Origin: Catenulispora sp.
Lineage (GTDB): Bacteria; Actinomycetota; Actinomycetes; Streptomycetales; Catenulisporaceae
Reading direction: 5' to 3'
DNA length: 36,707 bases
Assembly (NCBI GenBank): GCA_013361685.1
Contig: JABFXP010000861.1
Location: forward strand, 1 to 36,707
Numbering within the stretch: the stretch's first letter is position 1; each line of letters starts with the position of its first letter. Shown piece after piece: positions 1 to 6,591 of the stretch. Made by a program: the position numbers and the translations under genes. Under the pieces are notes generated by a model. The model worked only from the letters and a program-made list of their open reading frames with translations, was not told the origin of the DNA and did no database searches.

Positions 1-1
1 G

Positions 2-97
2 ACCGGCACAGGCTCGCGCGCGGCAGCTGCGGCGCGCGCGGCGATGAGCCCGGAGGACGTGCCAGAGCCAGTCCAGCGGCGGACGGCCTGGTTGTGA
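2..97 (+). CDS. Possible 3' end of an upstream gene (partial)
   Basis: An open frame enters from the left edge and stops at TGA 95-97. The visible tail is Ala-rich and then reads SPEDVPEPV...TAWL. A 'SPEDV' stretch near the C terminus occurs in short-chain dehydrogenases, but 31 residues are too few to assign a family. A perfect 7-bp hairpin begins two bases after the stop, which supports a real gene end here. The 5' part lies outside the window, so the reading could also be chance. Confidence 0.25.
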   Translation, partial: TGTGSRAAAAARAAMSPEDVPEPVQRRTAWL

Positions 98-98
98 A

Positions 99-121
99 TC
101 GAATCCTTAGCGCCGATTCGA
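99..121 (+). terminator. Hairpin after the left-edge frame
   Basis: TCGAATC (99-105) and GATTCGA (115-121) form a perfect 7-bp stem with a 9-base loop, directly after the TGA at 95-97. No T-run follows, as is common in high-GC actinomycetes. It could end the partial upstream gene or serve the leftward EthD gene that ends at 164. Confidence 0.35.
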
Positions 122-163
122 GATAGCGTGCTGGATCGTCTACCGCCTCAGATCGAAACGTCC

Positions 164-520
164 TCAGCCGAGCGAGGATTCGCCGTGCGTCGTGGTGATG
201 TGCTCTTCCACGATCCACGAGCGGGTTCGAGCGCGGTCCAGGAAACGGGCCTCGTCCTCGGCGACGCCTGAGTCCGCAGCGAGCACGAGCGACAGCCAGG
301 CTCGGCGGGCGGCCTCGTCAGCGAACTTCATGTGGGTCATGACATCGAAGTCAGCGGGGAAGCCACGTTGGTCGGTCTCCGGCAGATAGTTGCGCGCGTA
401 ATAGTCCGGTGCCGGCGCGACGCTGAGAATCAACGGCACGTGGTGGTTCTCGTAATAGTCCATGAACTCCTTCCGGCTGAGCCCTGCACGGGCCTTCAGC
501 AACGCGATGCTGGTGATCAC
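164..520 (-). CDS. EthD-domain protein
   Basis: A 118-residue protein of the EthD family (dimeric alpha/beta-barrel). Visible features are the opening strand ITSIALLKARAGLS, the helix KEFMDYYENHHVPL with the typical paired His, a middle part rich in Tyr/Asp, and the closing strand SWIVEEH. EthD proteins are small cytoplasmic proteins; some act with oxidative ring- or ether-cleaving systems, but most have no known role. The start is GTG 520, chosen because AGGAG lies about eight bases upstream. The GTG overlaps the TGA of the upstream DUF2255 gene by four bases (GTGA), so the two genes are probably translated in a coupled way. The family is secure and the substrate is unknown. Confidence 0.85.
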   Translation of the reverse strand: MITSIALLKARAGLSRKEFMDYYENHHVPLILSVAPAPDYYARNYLPETDQRGFPADFDVMTHMKFADEAARRAWLSLVLAADSGVAEDEARFLDRARTRSWIVEEHITTTHGESSLG

Positions 521-966
521 AGGTTGTTCTCCTGGCTGTCGCGGTTCTCGCGAACCTGATCGGTGTTGTCGCGGTTGCCGCATGGTGAGACGGCTGCGGT
601 GATCCGTATCGTGGCCTCCCGCGCGGCGACGGACGCGACCAGTCCTGCCGCGGCCGGCCCGTACTTCGCGACGAACGCTTCGTCGATCTGCTCGACCGGT
701 CCGGGGTCGCCGGTGTGAAGGATGACGTCGCGGACTACTTCGCCGATACGGATCCGACCGCGGCCGTGTCTGCGTGAGGCCTGGTACCAGCGTGAGCGGG
801 GTCCCTTATAGGCGCGGACATACAGCTGGCCGTCGGCGAGGACCATCCCGACCTCCACGCCGTCCTGGACCTCGTCACCTATGGCCAGGACGAGTGAGGG
901 CCGATCTGCGAGCAAGGCGAGGTCGTCCGCGCTCCAACTGGTGTTCGTGGATGTCATGTTCTTCAT
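517..966 (-). CDS. DUF2255 family protein
   Basis: A 149-residue protein matching the DUF2255 layout. It has an N-terminal WSADDLALL helix, a core GQLYVRAYKGPRSRWYQAS strand-turn-strand with the family's YVR and W residues, then GRIRIGEVVRDV and a C-terminal IDEAFVAKYG helix followed by a short tail. The biochemical role of DUF2255 is not established. ATG 966 is chosen because AGGG lies ten bases upstream. TTG 972 and ATG 957 are alternatives that would change only the first few residues. It is the first gene of a two-gene leftward operon with the EthD gene. The last ~30 residues (NRDNTDQ...RENRDSQE) look like an added disordered tail. Confidence 0.8.
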   Translation of the reverse strand: MKNMTSTNTSWSADDLALLADRPSLVLAIGDEVQDGVEVGMVLADGQLYVRAYKGPRSRWYQASRRHGRGRIRIGEVVRDVILHTGDPGPVEQIDEAFVAKYGPAAAGLVASVAAREATIRITAAVSPCGNRDNTDQVRENRDSQENNL

Positions 967-1268
967 TATCAATCAACCCTGGGAGAGTTTCTTCCTATGC
1001 GCCGCCGAACCGGGCTTACTTAAACGTCGCCGCTATCTTCCCTCCTTTCGCCTCGTATTTGTGCAGTCATTTGACTGCGGCGCGCTGACGGCACTTGGCA
1101 GAGGAAGAAGCTCAGACGAGGAAGAAGGGATGCGTTGACATGACCAGGACTGCGGTGACGTTTGACAGCGTCGGCATCGTCGAGCGTGACTTTGGCCTTC
1201 GACGCGGTGCTGCTGCACAAGGACCGTCGCCGGTGTCGTGGACGGCGATTACCCTCGGCTGGGGGAGA
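967..1268. other. Intergenic stretch without a supported gene
   Basis: About 300 bases lie between the 3' end of the GNAT gene and the start of the DUF2255 gene, both leftward. Short open frames on either strand carry no recognisable domain and no good ribosome-binding site. The segment next to 966 is less GC-rich than the flanks and probably carries the promoter of the DUF2255-EthD operon, but I could not fix -35/-10 boxes with confidence. Confidence 0.4.
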
Positions 1269-1730
1269 CTACAGCTCCAGCGTCATGAAAACGCTGGCCG
1301 GGTCGAGCACATAATCCGCGAACGGCGGGCACTCGACGAATCCGTGGCGCTCGTAGAGTCGTCGCGCGGGGGCGAAGAAGGGCTGGCTTCCGGTTTCTAG
1401 GCTCAGGCGCTTGTAACCGCGGTCGCGGGCCTGCTCCAGTAGGAACGTGAGCATGTGGGCGCCGATGCCGGCGCCGCGTGCCGCCGGGGTTGTTCGCATG
1501 GCCTTGATCTCGCCCTCGGACGGGTTCAGCTCCTTCAGAGCTCCGCAGCCGAGAAGGTCGCCGTCTCGGTGGATCGTCCACATGGACACTCCGGCTGCCT
1601 GGAGGCCGGTGTTGTCCAGGGCGTGCACGCTTTCGGCCGGTGAGGTCGCGTGCATGTCGGCCAGGTGCTCGTCGATCAGGCGGCGCAGCTGCTCGTCGGT
1701 GAAGTCGGCCGGAGTGATCACGAGTGTCAT
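1269..1730 (-). CDS. GNAT N-acetyltransferase, YsnE-like
   Basis: A 153-residue single-domain GNAT enzyme expected to transfer acetyl from acetyl-CoA to an amine. The order of motifs closely follows Bacillus subtilis YsnE: SPAESVHALD near residue 30, GDLLGCGALKEL, the beta4/motif A region EIKAMRTTPAARGAGIG (acetyl-CoA pyrophosphate loop R-G-A-G-I-G), YKRLSLETGSQPFF, ARRLYERHGF and the terminal FADY...SVFMTLEL. ATG 1730 fits the family start; the preceding sequence has no clear Shine-Dalgarno site, so initiation may be weak or leaderless. It lies 104 bases downstream of the XRE-type gene in the same direction. The substrate is not known from sequence; YsnE itself has been linked to indole-acetate formation in Bacillus. 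Confidence 0.88.
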   Translation of the reverse strand: MTLVITPADFTDEQLRRLIDEHLADMHATSPAESVHALDNTGLQAAGVSMWTIHRDGDLLGCGALKELNPSEGEIKAMRTTPAARGAGIGAHMLTFLLEQARDRGYKRLSLETGSQPFFAPARRLYERHGFVECPPFADYVLDPASVFMTLEL

Positions 1731-1834
1731 GGCTGCTGAGGCTAGGTGGCTTTTGTTTCGACAGTATGTCTGCGCCTCACCAGTAGCGGACGCTGGATGG
1801 GCGTCACCGATCGAAGCACTGGCTCTGGGAGAGG

Positions 1835-2893
1835 TCACCAGGTGATGGCGCCGAGATTGAACACGACGGGCGTGACGCCGGTGTTGACTATCTCGATGGC
1901 TGTGCCCTGCACGTGGTGTGCGGCGAGATCCGGGACCTTCCACTGGTAGGTGTGCCAGCCCGGGGCGCTGTTCGGCGACAAGTAGAGCTCGCGGACCTCC
2001 GGGTAGTAGTTCACATAGGTGCCCGACTGCTGGATGAACGGGCAGATGACCGCTGCGCCCTGGCCGCCGTACCAGAAGGTGATGGTGACGGTGTCGCGGG
2101 ATTCCAGGCCCGGCATGTGCGTGCTGCCGATCTGTGCCATGCCCAGGTCCACCTCGACCCGGAGGGTGTTCTTGCCCTGGTATTGCGGGTCGGAGGTCAC
2201 GGTCTCGATGAGGTTGTCCGGCTCACCGGGGGGCGGTTTGGGGAGCCAGGTGCCCCAGTAGTGGTTCGCGGTGGTCGCCGTCGCGAAGTCCATCTCGCCG
2301 GGAGCCTCGGTGCCGGCGTCCGGTTCCGGGGCCGTCGGTTCGGGCAGCAGATGGCCGGCGCTGATGTCGGGCCAGCACGCGGTGCCCGGGGCCGGGGAGT
2401 GGGTCACGGCGCGGATCTGCGGCGCGGTCGCCTGCTTCTGGTCGGGCCCGCCCGCGGCCATGACCGAAGTGACGGCGAGGGCGGTCATCGCCAGAGCGGC
2501 CGGCGCTGAGATCAGCACTCGAGGAGGGTGCCAGGGCGCGTGCGGCGATCGGCCGTCGGGGGCGGAAGCCGCATCGGGAGGCTTCGGCGTGGAAGTTTCA
2601 CCACGGACGGCCGCCGACGGCTCCGCCGCGGCCCTGTCGCTGAGCTCCTGCCACCGCCGTCGCCACTTCTCCTCGTCGCCACCGCACGCCCGCACGTACG
2701 CCTCCAACACCGGCAGCGAAGGCAGAGCGCGCCCGTTGGCCGCTGTCGACAGGGCGGAAGCGGAGTAATGAGCGAGCTGGGACAACTGACGGTAGCTGGG
2801 GCTTCCGGCATCGCGGCGCAACTCCCGGAGGTCGTGCGCGAACTGCTGGAGCGCAGTGGCCTGTGGGTTGAGCTCGGACTCGCGCCGGCCCAT
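1835..2893 (-). CDS. Membrane-anchored XRE-type HTH protein with extracytoplasmic beta domain
   Basis: A 352-residue protein in three parts. Residues about 8-75 form an actinobacterial XRE-like helix-turn-helix (FAHDLRELRR, SYRQLSQLA, SALSTAANG, then the EEKWRRRW signature). Residues about 122-146 are one hydrophobic segment (VLISAPAALAMTALAVTSVMA). The remaining ~205 residues are predicted outside, with paired Cys and many aromatic beta strands (NHYWGTWLP, VTITFWYGG, WHTYQWKVP), ending VVFNLGAITW like a carbohydrate-binding jelly roll. The ATG at 2893 has GGGGAGG about six bases upstream. The layout suggests a one-component transmembrane regulator or sensor; ligand and DNA target are unknown. 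It is divergent from the secreted glycosidase gene, which is a plausible target. Confidence 0.8.
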   Translation of the reverse strand: MGRRESELNPQATALQQFAHDLRELRRDAGSPSYRQLSQLAHYSASALSTAANGRALPSLPVLEAYVRACGGDEEKWRRRWQELSDRAAAEPSAAVRGETSTPKPPDAASAPDGRSPHAPWHPPRVLISAPAALAMTALAVTSVMAAGGPDQKQATAPQIRAVTHSPAPGTACWPDISAGHLLPEPTAPEPDAGTEAPGEMDFATATTANHYWGTWLPKPPPGEPDNLIETVTSDPQYQGKNTLRVEVDLGMAQIGSTHMPGLESRDTVTITFWYGGQGAAVICPFIQQSGTYVNYYPEVRELYLSPNSAPGWHTYQWKVPDLAAHHVQGTAIEIVNTGVTPVVFNLGAITW

Positions 2894-2961
2894 GGTGCCT
2901 CCCCTGCCGCGCCGCCGCTCCGACGCGAATACGGATTCTGTGATAGCGGTCCGTGGCGCAG

Positions 2962-2989
2962 AGCATAGTGGCTCCGCCGAGTGCCGCAA
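2962..2989 (-). promoter_or_regulatory. Candidate sigma-70 type promoter for the XRE-type gene
   Basis: Read on the minus strand, TTGCGG (2989-2984) is followed after 16 bases by TATGCT (2967-2962). Transcription would begin near 2955, leaving a leader of about 60 bases before ATG 2893. Both boxes are close to the vegetative consensus, but this is pattern matching only. Confidence 0.35.
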
Positions 2990-3088
2990 CTGTCCGTCAT
3001 CCCTCGGTCACCGCCGCCCGCCGATCGTCTCCGGCGGTGCGGCGGTACTGCGCTCCCGGCATCCCGGCCAGGCGGCGGCAAGCGGCAT

Positions 3089-3125
3089 GTTCGTTTGATT
3101 TGTTGTTCGGCGATTGTTCTCGAAC
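3089..3125. promoter_or_regulatory. Three evenly spaced GTTCG half-sites before the glycosidase gene
   Basis: GTTCG occurs at 3089-3093 and 3105-3109, and its complement CGAAC at 3121-3125, so the half-sites start exactly 16 bases apart. The segment is locally AT-rich for this genome and lies about 90 bases before the glycosidase start, inside the 322-base divergent region 2894-3215. It could be an operator or activator site. Nothing else in that region is recognisable apart from the candidate promoter nearer 2970. Confidence 0.3.
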
Positions 3126-3215
3126 GGCCGGGATCTTCTGCGGCTCGCCTCCCCGCATCCAGGCTGAGCGGTGCTCTGCTGCACACGCATGCCGACACTT
3201 CGAAGGGATGCAGCA

Positions 3216-4844
3216 ATGGTGAACACTGAATTGATGCGGCCCCGTGCCGTGATCCTGCTGTCGCGAGCGCTGGTCGCGATGGCGGTCGCGCTCGGCACGG
3301 TGGTCGCGATCCTGATCCCGGGTCACAGCGCCCGGGCCGCGACCGCCTCGCCGCTGTTGTTCGGCGAGAATCTGGACCTTCAGCCGGGATCGGCGAGCAC
3401 TGACTTCTTCCTCAGCAACCCCGCGCTGCGTGCGGGACTCGTCAATGCGGGAGTGCACATCCTGCGCATGCCGGTCCGCGGCAGCTCGCCGTCGACGCCG
3501 GGGATCGCCAACGAGCCGGAGCTGAACCAGGCTCTGCAGCTGACCAAGTCCCTCGGGCTGGTCCCGCTGGTGATCCTGCGCAACCCCAATGACGGCGCCA
3601 GCCAGGGCAGTGCCGCGCTGCTCGCGGACGACACCAGAGCCGTCGACGACGTCCTGGCGGTGTTCGGATCGACCCCGGTCTACTACGAGTTCGCCAACGA
3701 GACCGACCTGGCCGGCTCCGGCTTCGCCTCCTCGTCCCTGTACGTATCGCAATGGAATGCCGTCGTACCGCATCTCAAGGCGATCGCCAGTCCCGGTTCC
3801 CAATTCATCGGCCCTGTCAGCTACCAGTACGACCCGGCCTATCTGCAAGCGTTCCTGACCGGTGCGAACCCGCAGCCCGACGCGATCAGCTGGCACACCT
3901 ACACCTGCAACGACACCAACGACTCCGAGGCGACGTGCCTGGGGAACATCGACCACTGGACCACCAACTTCGACGCCGCGCGCACCTTGATGACGAACAC
4001 GATCGGCCGCCAGCTGCCGATCTGGGACACCGAGTGGAACTACACCCCGGTCATCGACACGAAGAACTCGGCGAAGTCCACCGACACCGCGTTCCTGAAG
4101 CAGTGGACCACCAAGGCGATCCAGACCCTCGCGGCCGACGGCATCGCCGCGTCCCTGCACTACAACGTCCAGAACTCGCTGCCGCTGGTGAACGGCGACG
4201 GATCGTTCGCGGCGGAGGGCGTCGCCTTCAACGCCGAGTACACCACCCTGATCGGTCCCGGCTCGCCGCCGAGCACCAGCCCCTCTGGCAGCGCCAGCAG
4301 TCCTACCTCCCCGCCCTCCTCTCCGCCGTCGACCTCTCAGTCCTCTCCTTCCTCGCCGCCCTCGACTCCGACTTCCTCGACACCCTCCGCGGGCGGCCCG
4401 CGGTACAGCTTCGAGGACGGCACCCTCCAGGGCTGGACGTCGACCGGCGGTGTCAGCTCCCTGGTGAACAGCACCGATGTGCCCGCGCAGGACGGAACCC
4501 ACGAGCTGGAAGCAGTCTTCGCATCCGCCACCAGTTCCGACCAGCCCTACATCCACACCAACCCGCTCCACGGCCCCACCGCGGGACAGACGCTCAGCGC
4601 TTACGTCTACGTCCCCACGACCACGACGACGACCGTGACCGCGAAGCTGTACGTCCAGGACTCCGGCTATGCCTGGCACCAGGGGGCCGGCGTCGTGATC
4701 AGCCAGCGCGGCGCCTGGGTGAAGCTCAGCCTCACCCCGTCCGGTTACTCGGGCAGCGCCATCCAGGTCGGATTGCAGTTCCTGGAATCCTCACCTTCCG
4801 GTACGCCCTCGACGATCTTCCTCGACTCGGTGGATTGGAGCTGA
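3216..4844 (+). CDS. Secreted clan GH-A-like glycoside hydrolase with C-terminal carbohydrate-binding-like domain
   Basis: A 542-residue secreted enzyme. A signal peptide (positive MVNTELMRPR start, hydrophobic segment, cut near ARAATA) precedes a TIM-barrel-type catalytic part of about residues 45-345. The Asn-Glu pair in FANETD (E162) fits the acid/base of clan GH-A, and E273 in WDTEWNY fits the nucleophile. SWHTY and the Cys pair in TCNDTNDSEATC are further landmarks. A Ser/Pro/Thr linker (about 347-395) leads to a 146-residue beta-rich domain also found at the end of the next gene. ATG 3216 has AAGGG ten bases upstream. The exact GH family and polysaccharide substrate cannot be told by eye. 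The gene is followed after eight bases by the next secreted-protein gene, so the two form an operon. Confidence 0.75.
   Translation: MVNTELMRPRAVILLSRALVAMAVALGTVVAILIPGHSARAATASPLLFGENLDLQPGSASTDFFLSNPALRAGLVNAGVHILRMPVRGSSPSTPGIANEPELNQALQLTKSLGLVPLVILRNPNDGASQGSAALLADDTRAVDDVLAVFGSTPVYYEFANETDLAGSGFASSSLYVSQWNAVVPHLKAIASPGSQFIGPVSYQYDPAYLQAFLTGANPQPDAISWHTYTCNDTNDSEATCLGNIDHWTTNFDAARTLMTNTIGRQLPIWDTEWNYTPVIDTKNSAKSTDTAFLKQWTTKAIQTLAADGIAASLHYNVQNSLPLVNGDGSFAAEGVAFNAEYTTLIGPGSPPSTSPSGSASSPTSPPSSPPSTSQSSPSSPPSTPTSSTPSAGGPRYSFEDGTLQGWTSTGGVSSLVNSTDVPAQDGTHELEAVFASATSSDQPYIHTNPLHGPTAGQTLSAYVYVPTTTTTTVTAKLYVQDSGYAWHQGAGVVISQRGAWVKLSLTPSGYSGSAIQVGLQFLESSPSGTPSTIFLDSVDWS
4404..4841 (+). repeat. 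Copy 1 of shared 146-residue C-terminal domain
   Basis: This encodes a domain running from YSFEDG to FLDSVDWS that is 146 residues long. The same domain with the same length is at 6044-6481 in the next gene. Long shared blocks such as SSDQPY, GPTAGQTL, AYVYVP, TAKLYVQDS and YAWH show a duplication. It resembles family 4/9-type carbohydrate-binding beta sandwiches (W near residue 11, closing D-x-V-x-W). Confidence 0.85.
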
Positions 4845-4852
4845 GCCACGCC

Positions 4853-6484
4853 GTGCGCATGAGCCTCATCAAAACCATCCTCGCCGGAGTGTTCGCGACC
4901 GCTGCCGTGCTCGGCCCGTGGGGGTCGGCGGTAGCGCCGGCGGCGGCCGAGACGTCGAAAGCACAGACGTCGGCAGCACAGGCATCGGTGGCACAGACGT
5001 CCGATCCGACACAAACCAGCTACTCCTTCGGCGTACTGGTGCTGAAGTACTTCCCGCTGACGGCTGACGGCCAGAACGTCGACATCCACGTGACCGGCGA
5101 CGTGGGCGACTCCGTCGCGTCATTGCGTGCGAAGACGGACTCGATCACCTCGAACCTGGTCACCGACCTCGCCAAGGGCACCCAGTATCACGGCTATGCG
5201 AATCCGGCGGCACCGGCCTCGTACGCCTACCACGTGGTGGACACCAAGGAGGTCGACACCGCGGTGCCCAGCGTCGCCAACCCGTACTACAGCCCGCCGT
5301 CCAATCCGTACGCGGTACGGCCTGACTATCCGCGGATCATGACCGGGGCGAACATCTGCGACTACGTCGATAACAGGGGAGTCGGCGAAGTCTGGATGTA
5401 CGCGTATCAGGGCCCGAGCCAGTTGCAGATCGACGAGTCGAAGATGGCCGGGCCCAACGGCGACGTCTCCAACGAGTGGACGCATGACGCACTGCCTGTG
5501 TGCTCGAAGACCTACACGCTCTACACCTTCAACTACGGTCGCGGCACAGCGGAAGCCTTCCACTCGCACGCTCACCAATACGAATTCGAGCTGCGTTACG
5601 TCGACGACCAGGAGTACTCCGACGGCGGGCATCTGTTCAACGACCTGTTCGAGGGCGACAACTATCCGCAGACGCACGGGGTGACCGGCCGGTGCGGCTC
5701 GGTGCACAATCCGCCGAACGCGCGCAGCGAGTACGACTGGTCCAACACCGCGCCGCAAGCCAGCGACTGCGAGAACTGGAATCCCGACAGCCTCGGGGCG
5801 ACCAGTCAGATCGATTGCACTGTCTGGGGTCCGGCAAACCCGCCATGCGGCTATGCCAGTGACACCGACAACTCTCAACTGAACTACATCGTCTGGTGGG
5901 AACAGAACATCCCCGGCCGCGGCAATACGGTCACCTATCGGGGACAGTCCCTGCGCAACTGGTGGGACGTCCACGGCGAATGGGACGTGCTCGTCAGCCA
6001 GCGGCTCGGGCTGACTCTGCCCCCCGCCACCGGGCCGCTCAAGTACTCCTTCGAAGACGGCGGCCCTGACGGCTGGTCGGCCAGCGGCAACGTCACCGCG
6101 CTGGCGAACAGCACCGCGGTCGGCGGGCAGGACGGCGCGCATGCCCTGCGGATCGACTTCCATTCGACGCAGTCGAGCGATCAGCCCTACGTGCATGTCA
6201 ACCCGACCAGCGGCGGACCCACCGCCGGCCAGACCCTCACCGCCTACGTCTACGTGCCGTCCACGACCGCTTCCACGATCACGGCGAAGCTCTACGTCCA
6301 GGACTCGGCGTATGCCTGGCACACCGCCGGTGCCACCGTCGTGTCGGCCCGCGGATCCTGGGTCGAGCTGTCGTTCACGCCGACCGGCTACTCCGGCGCC
6401 GCGAAACAACTCGGGCTCCAGCTCCTGGAATCGCCCTACAACACCACGTCGACCGTTTACCTCGACGCTGTGAACTGGGCCTGA
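4853..6484 (+). CDS. Secreted protein of unknown family with carbohydrate-binding-like C-terminal domain
   Basis: A protein of 543 residues if begun at GTG 4853, which has GGAG twelve bases upstream inside the end of the previous gene; ATG 4859 is two codons later. A signal peptide (hydrophobic FATAAVLGPW..., Ala-rich cut region) and a Thr/Gln/Ser-rich spacer precede a ~330-residue domain I do not recognise. That domain has paired Cys, TGANICDYVD, EVWMYAYQG, HSHAHQYEFELRY, GRCGSVHNPPNAR and WDVHGEWDVLVS. The His-rich stretch and the conserved-looking HNPPN could bind metal or substrate. The last 146 residues duplicate the end of the preceding glycosidase. Shared binding domain and operon suggest that both proteins act on the same external polymer. 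Confidence 0.7.
   Translation: MRMSLIKTILAGVFATAAVLGPWGSAVAPAAAETSKAQTSAAQASVAQTSDPTQTSYSFGVLVLKYFPLTADGQNVDIHVTGDVGDSVASLRAKTDSITSNLVTDLAKGTQYHGYANPAAPASYAYHVVDTKEVDTAVPSVANPYYSPPSNPYAVRPDYPRIMTGANICDYVDNRGVGEVWMYAYQGPSQLQIDESKMAGPNGDVSNEWTHDALPVCSKTYTLYTFNYGRGTAEAFHSHAHQYEFELRYVDDQEYSDGGHLFNDLFEGDNYPQTHGVTGRCGSVHNPPNARSEYDWSNTAPQASDCENWNPDSLGATSQIDCTVWGPANPPCGYASDTDNSQLNYIVWWEQNIPGRGNTVTYRGQSLRNWWDVHGEWDVLVSQRLGLTLPPATGPLKYSFEDGGPDGWSASGNVTALANSTAVGGQDGAHALRIDFHSTQSSDQPYVHVNPTSGGPTAGQTLTAYVYVPSTTASTITAKLYVQDSAYAWHTAGATVVSARGSWVELSFTPTGYSGAAKQLGLQLLESPYNTTSTVYLDAVNWA
6044..6481 (+). repeat. Copy 2 of shared 146-residue C-terminal domain
   Basis: Same length and fold pattern as 4404-4841, from YSFEDG to YLDAVNWA. 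By eye well over half of the residues agree with copy 1, without large gaps. The copies sit at the ends of adjacent genes, so the domain was duplicated or spread between them after the catalytic parts were already different. Confidence 0.85.
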
Positions 6485-6491
6485 GCCGCCA

Positions 6492-6525
6492 AGTGGGCCC
6501 CTCTGGCCGTCCGGCGGGGCCCACT
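6492..6525. terminator. Bidirectional terminator hairpin
   Basis: AGTGGGCCCC (6492-6501) pairs perfectly with GGGGCCCACT (6516-6525) around a 14-base loop, seven bases after the stop of the rightward secreted-protein gene. The leftward SGNH hydrolase gene ends at 6592, so the same hairpin can end both converging transcripts. Confidence 0.8.
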
Positions 6526-6591
6526 CCGCGATGCCGTTCATCTCCAGCCGGTTCGAGAATCGGTCGCTCAGCTCGAGCTACATCCGCACCC

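Noticed and set aside
1095-1400. Rightward 101-codon frame before and into the GNAT gene
   Set aside because: Its 3' part overlaps the certain GNAT gene antisense, and its 5' part has no family match. I considered a decayed gene around 1140-1230 but could not support it.
2997-4679. Long leftward open frame opposite the glycosidase gene
   Set aside because: Arg/Gly/Val-rich, no domain, and fully explained as the antisense shadow of a gene with a clear signal peptide, catalytic motifs and ribosome-binding site.
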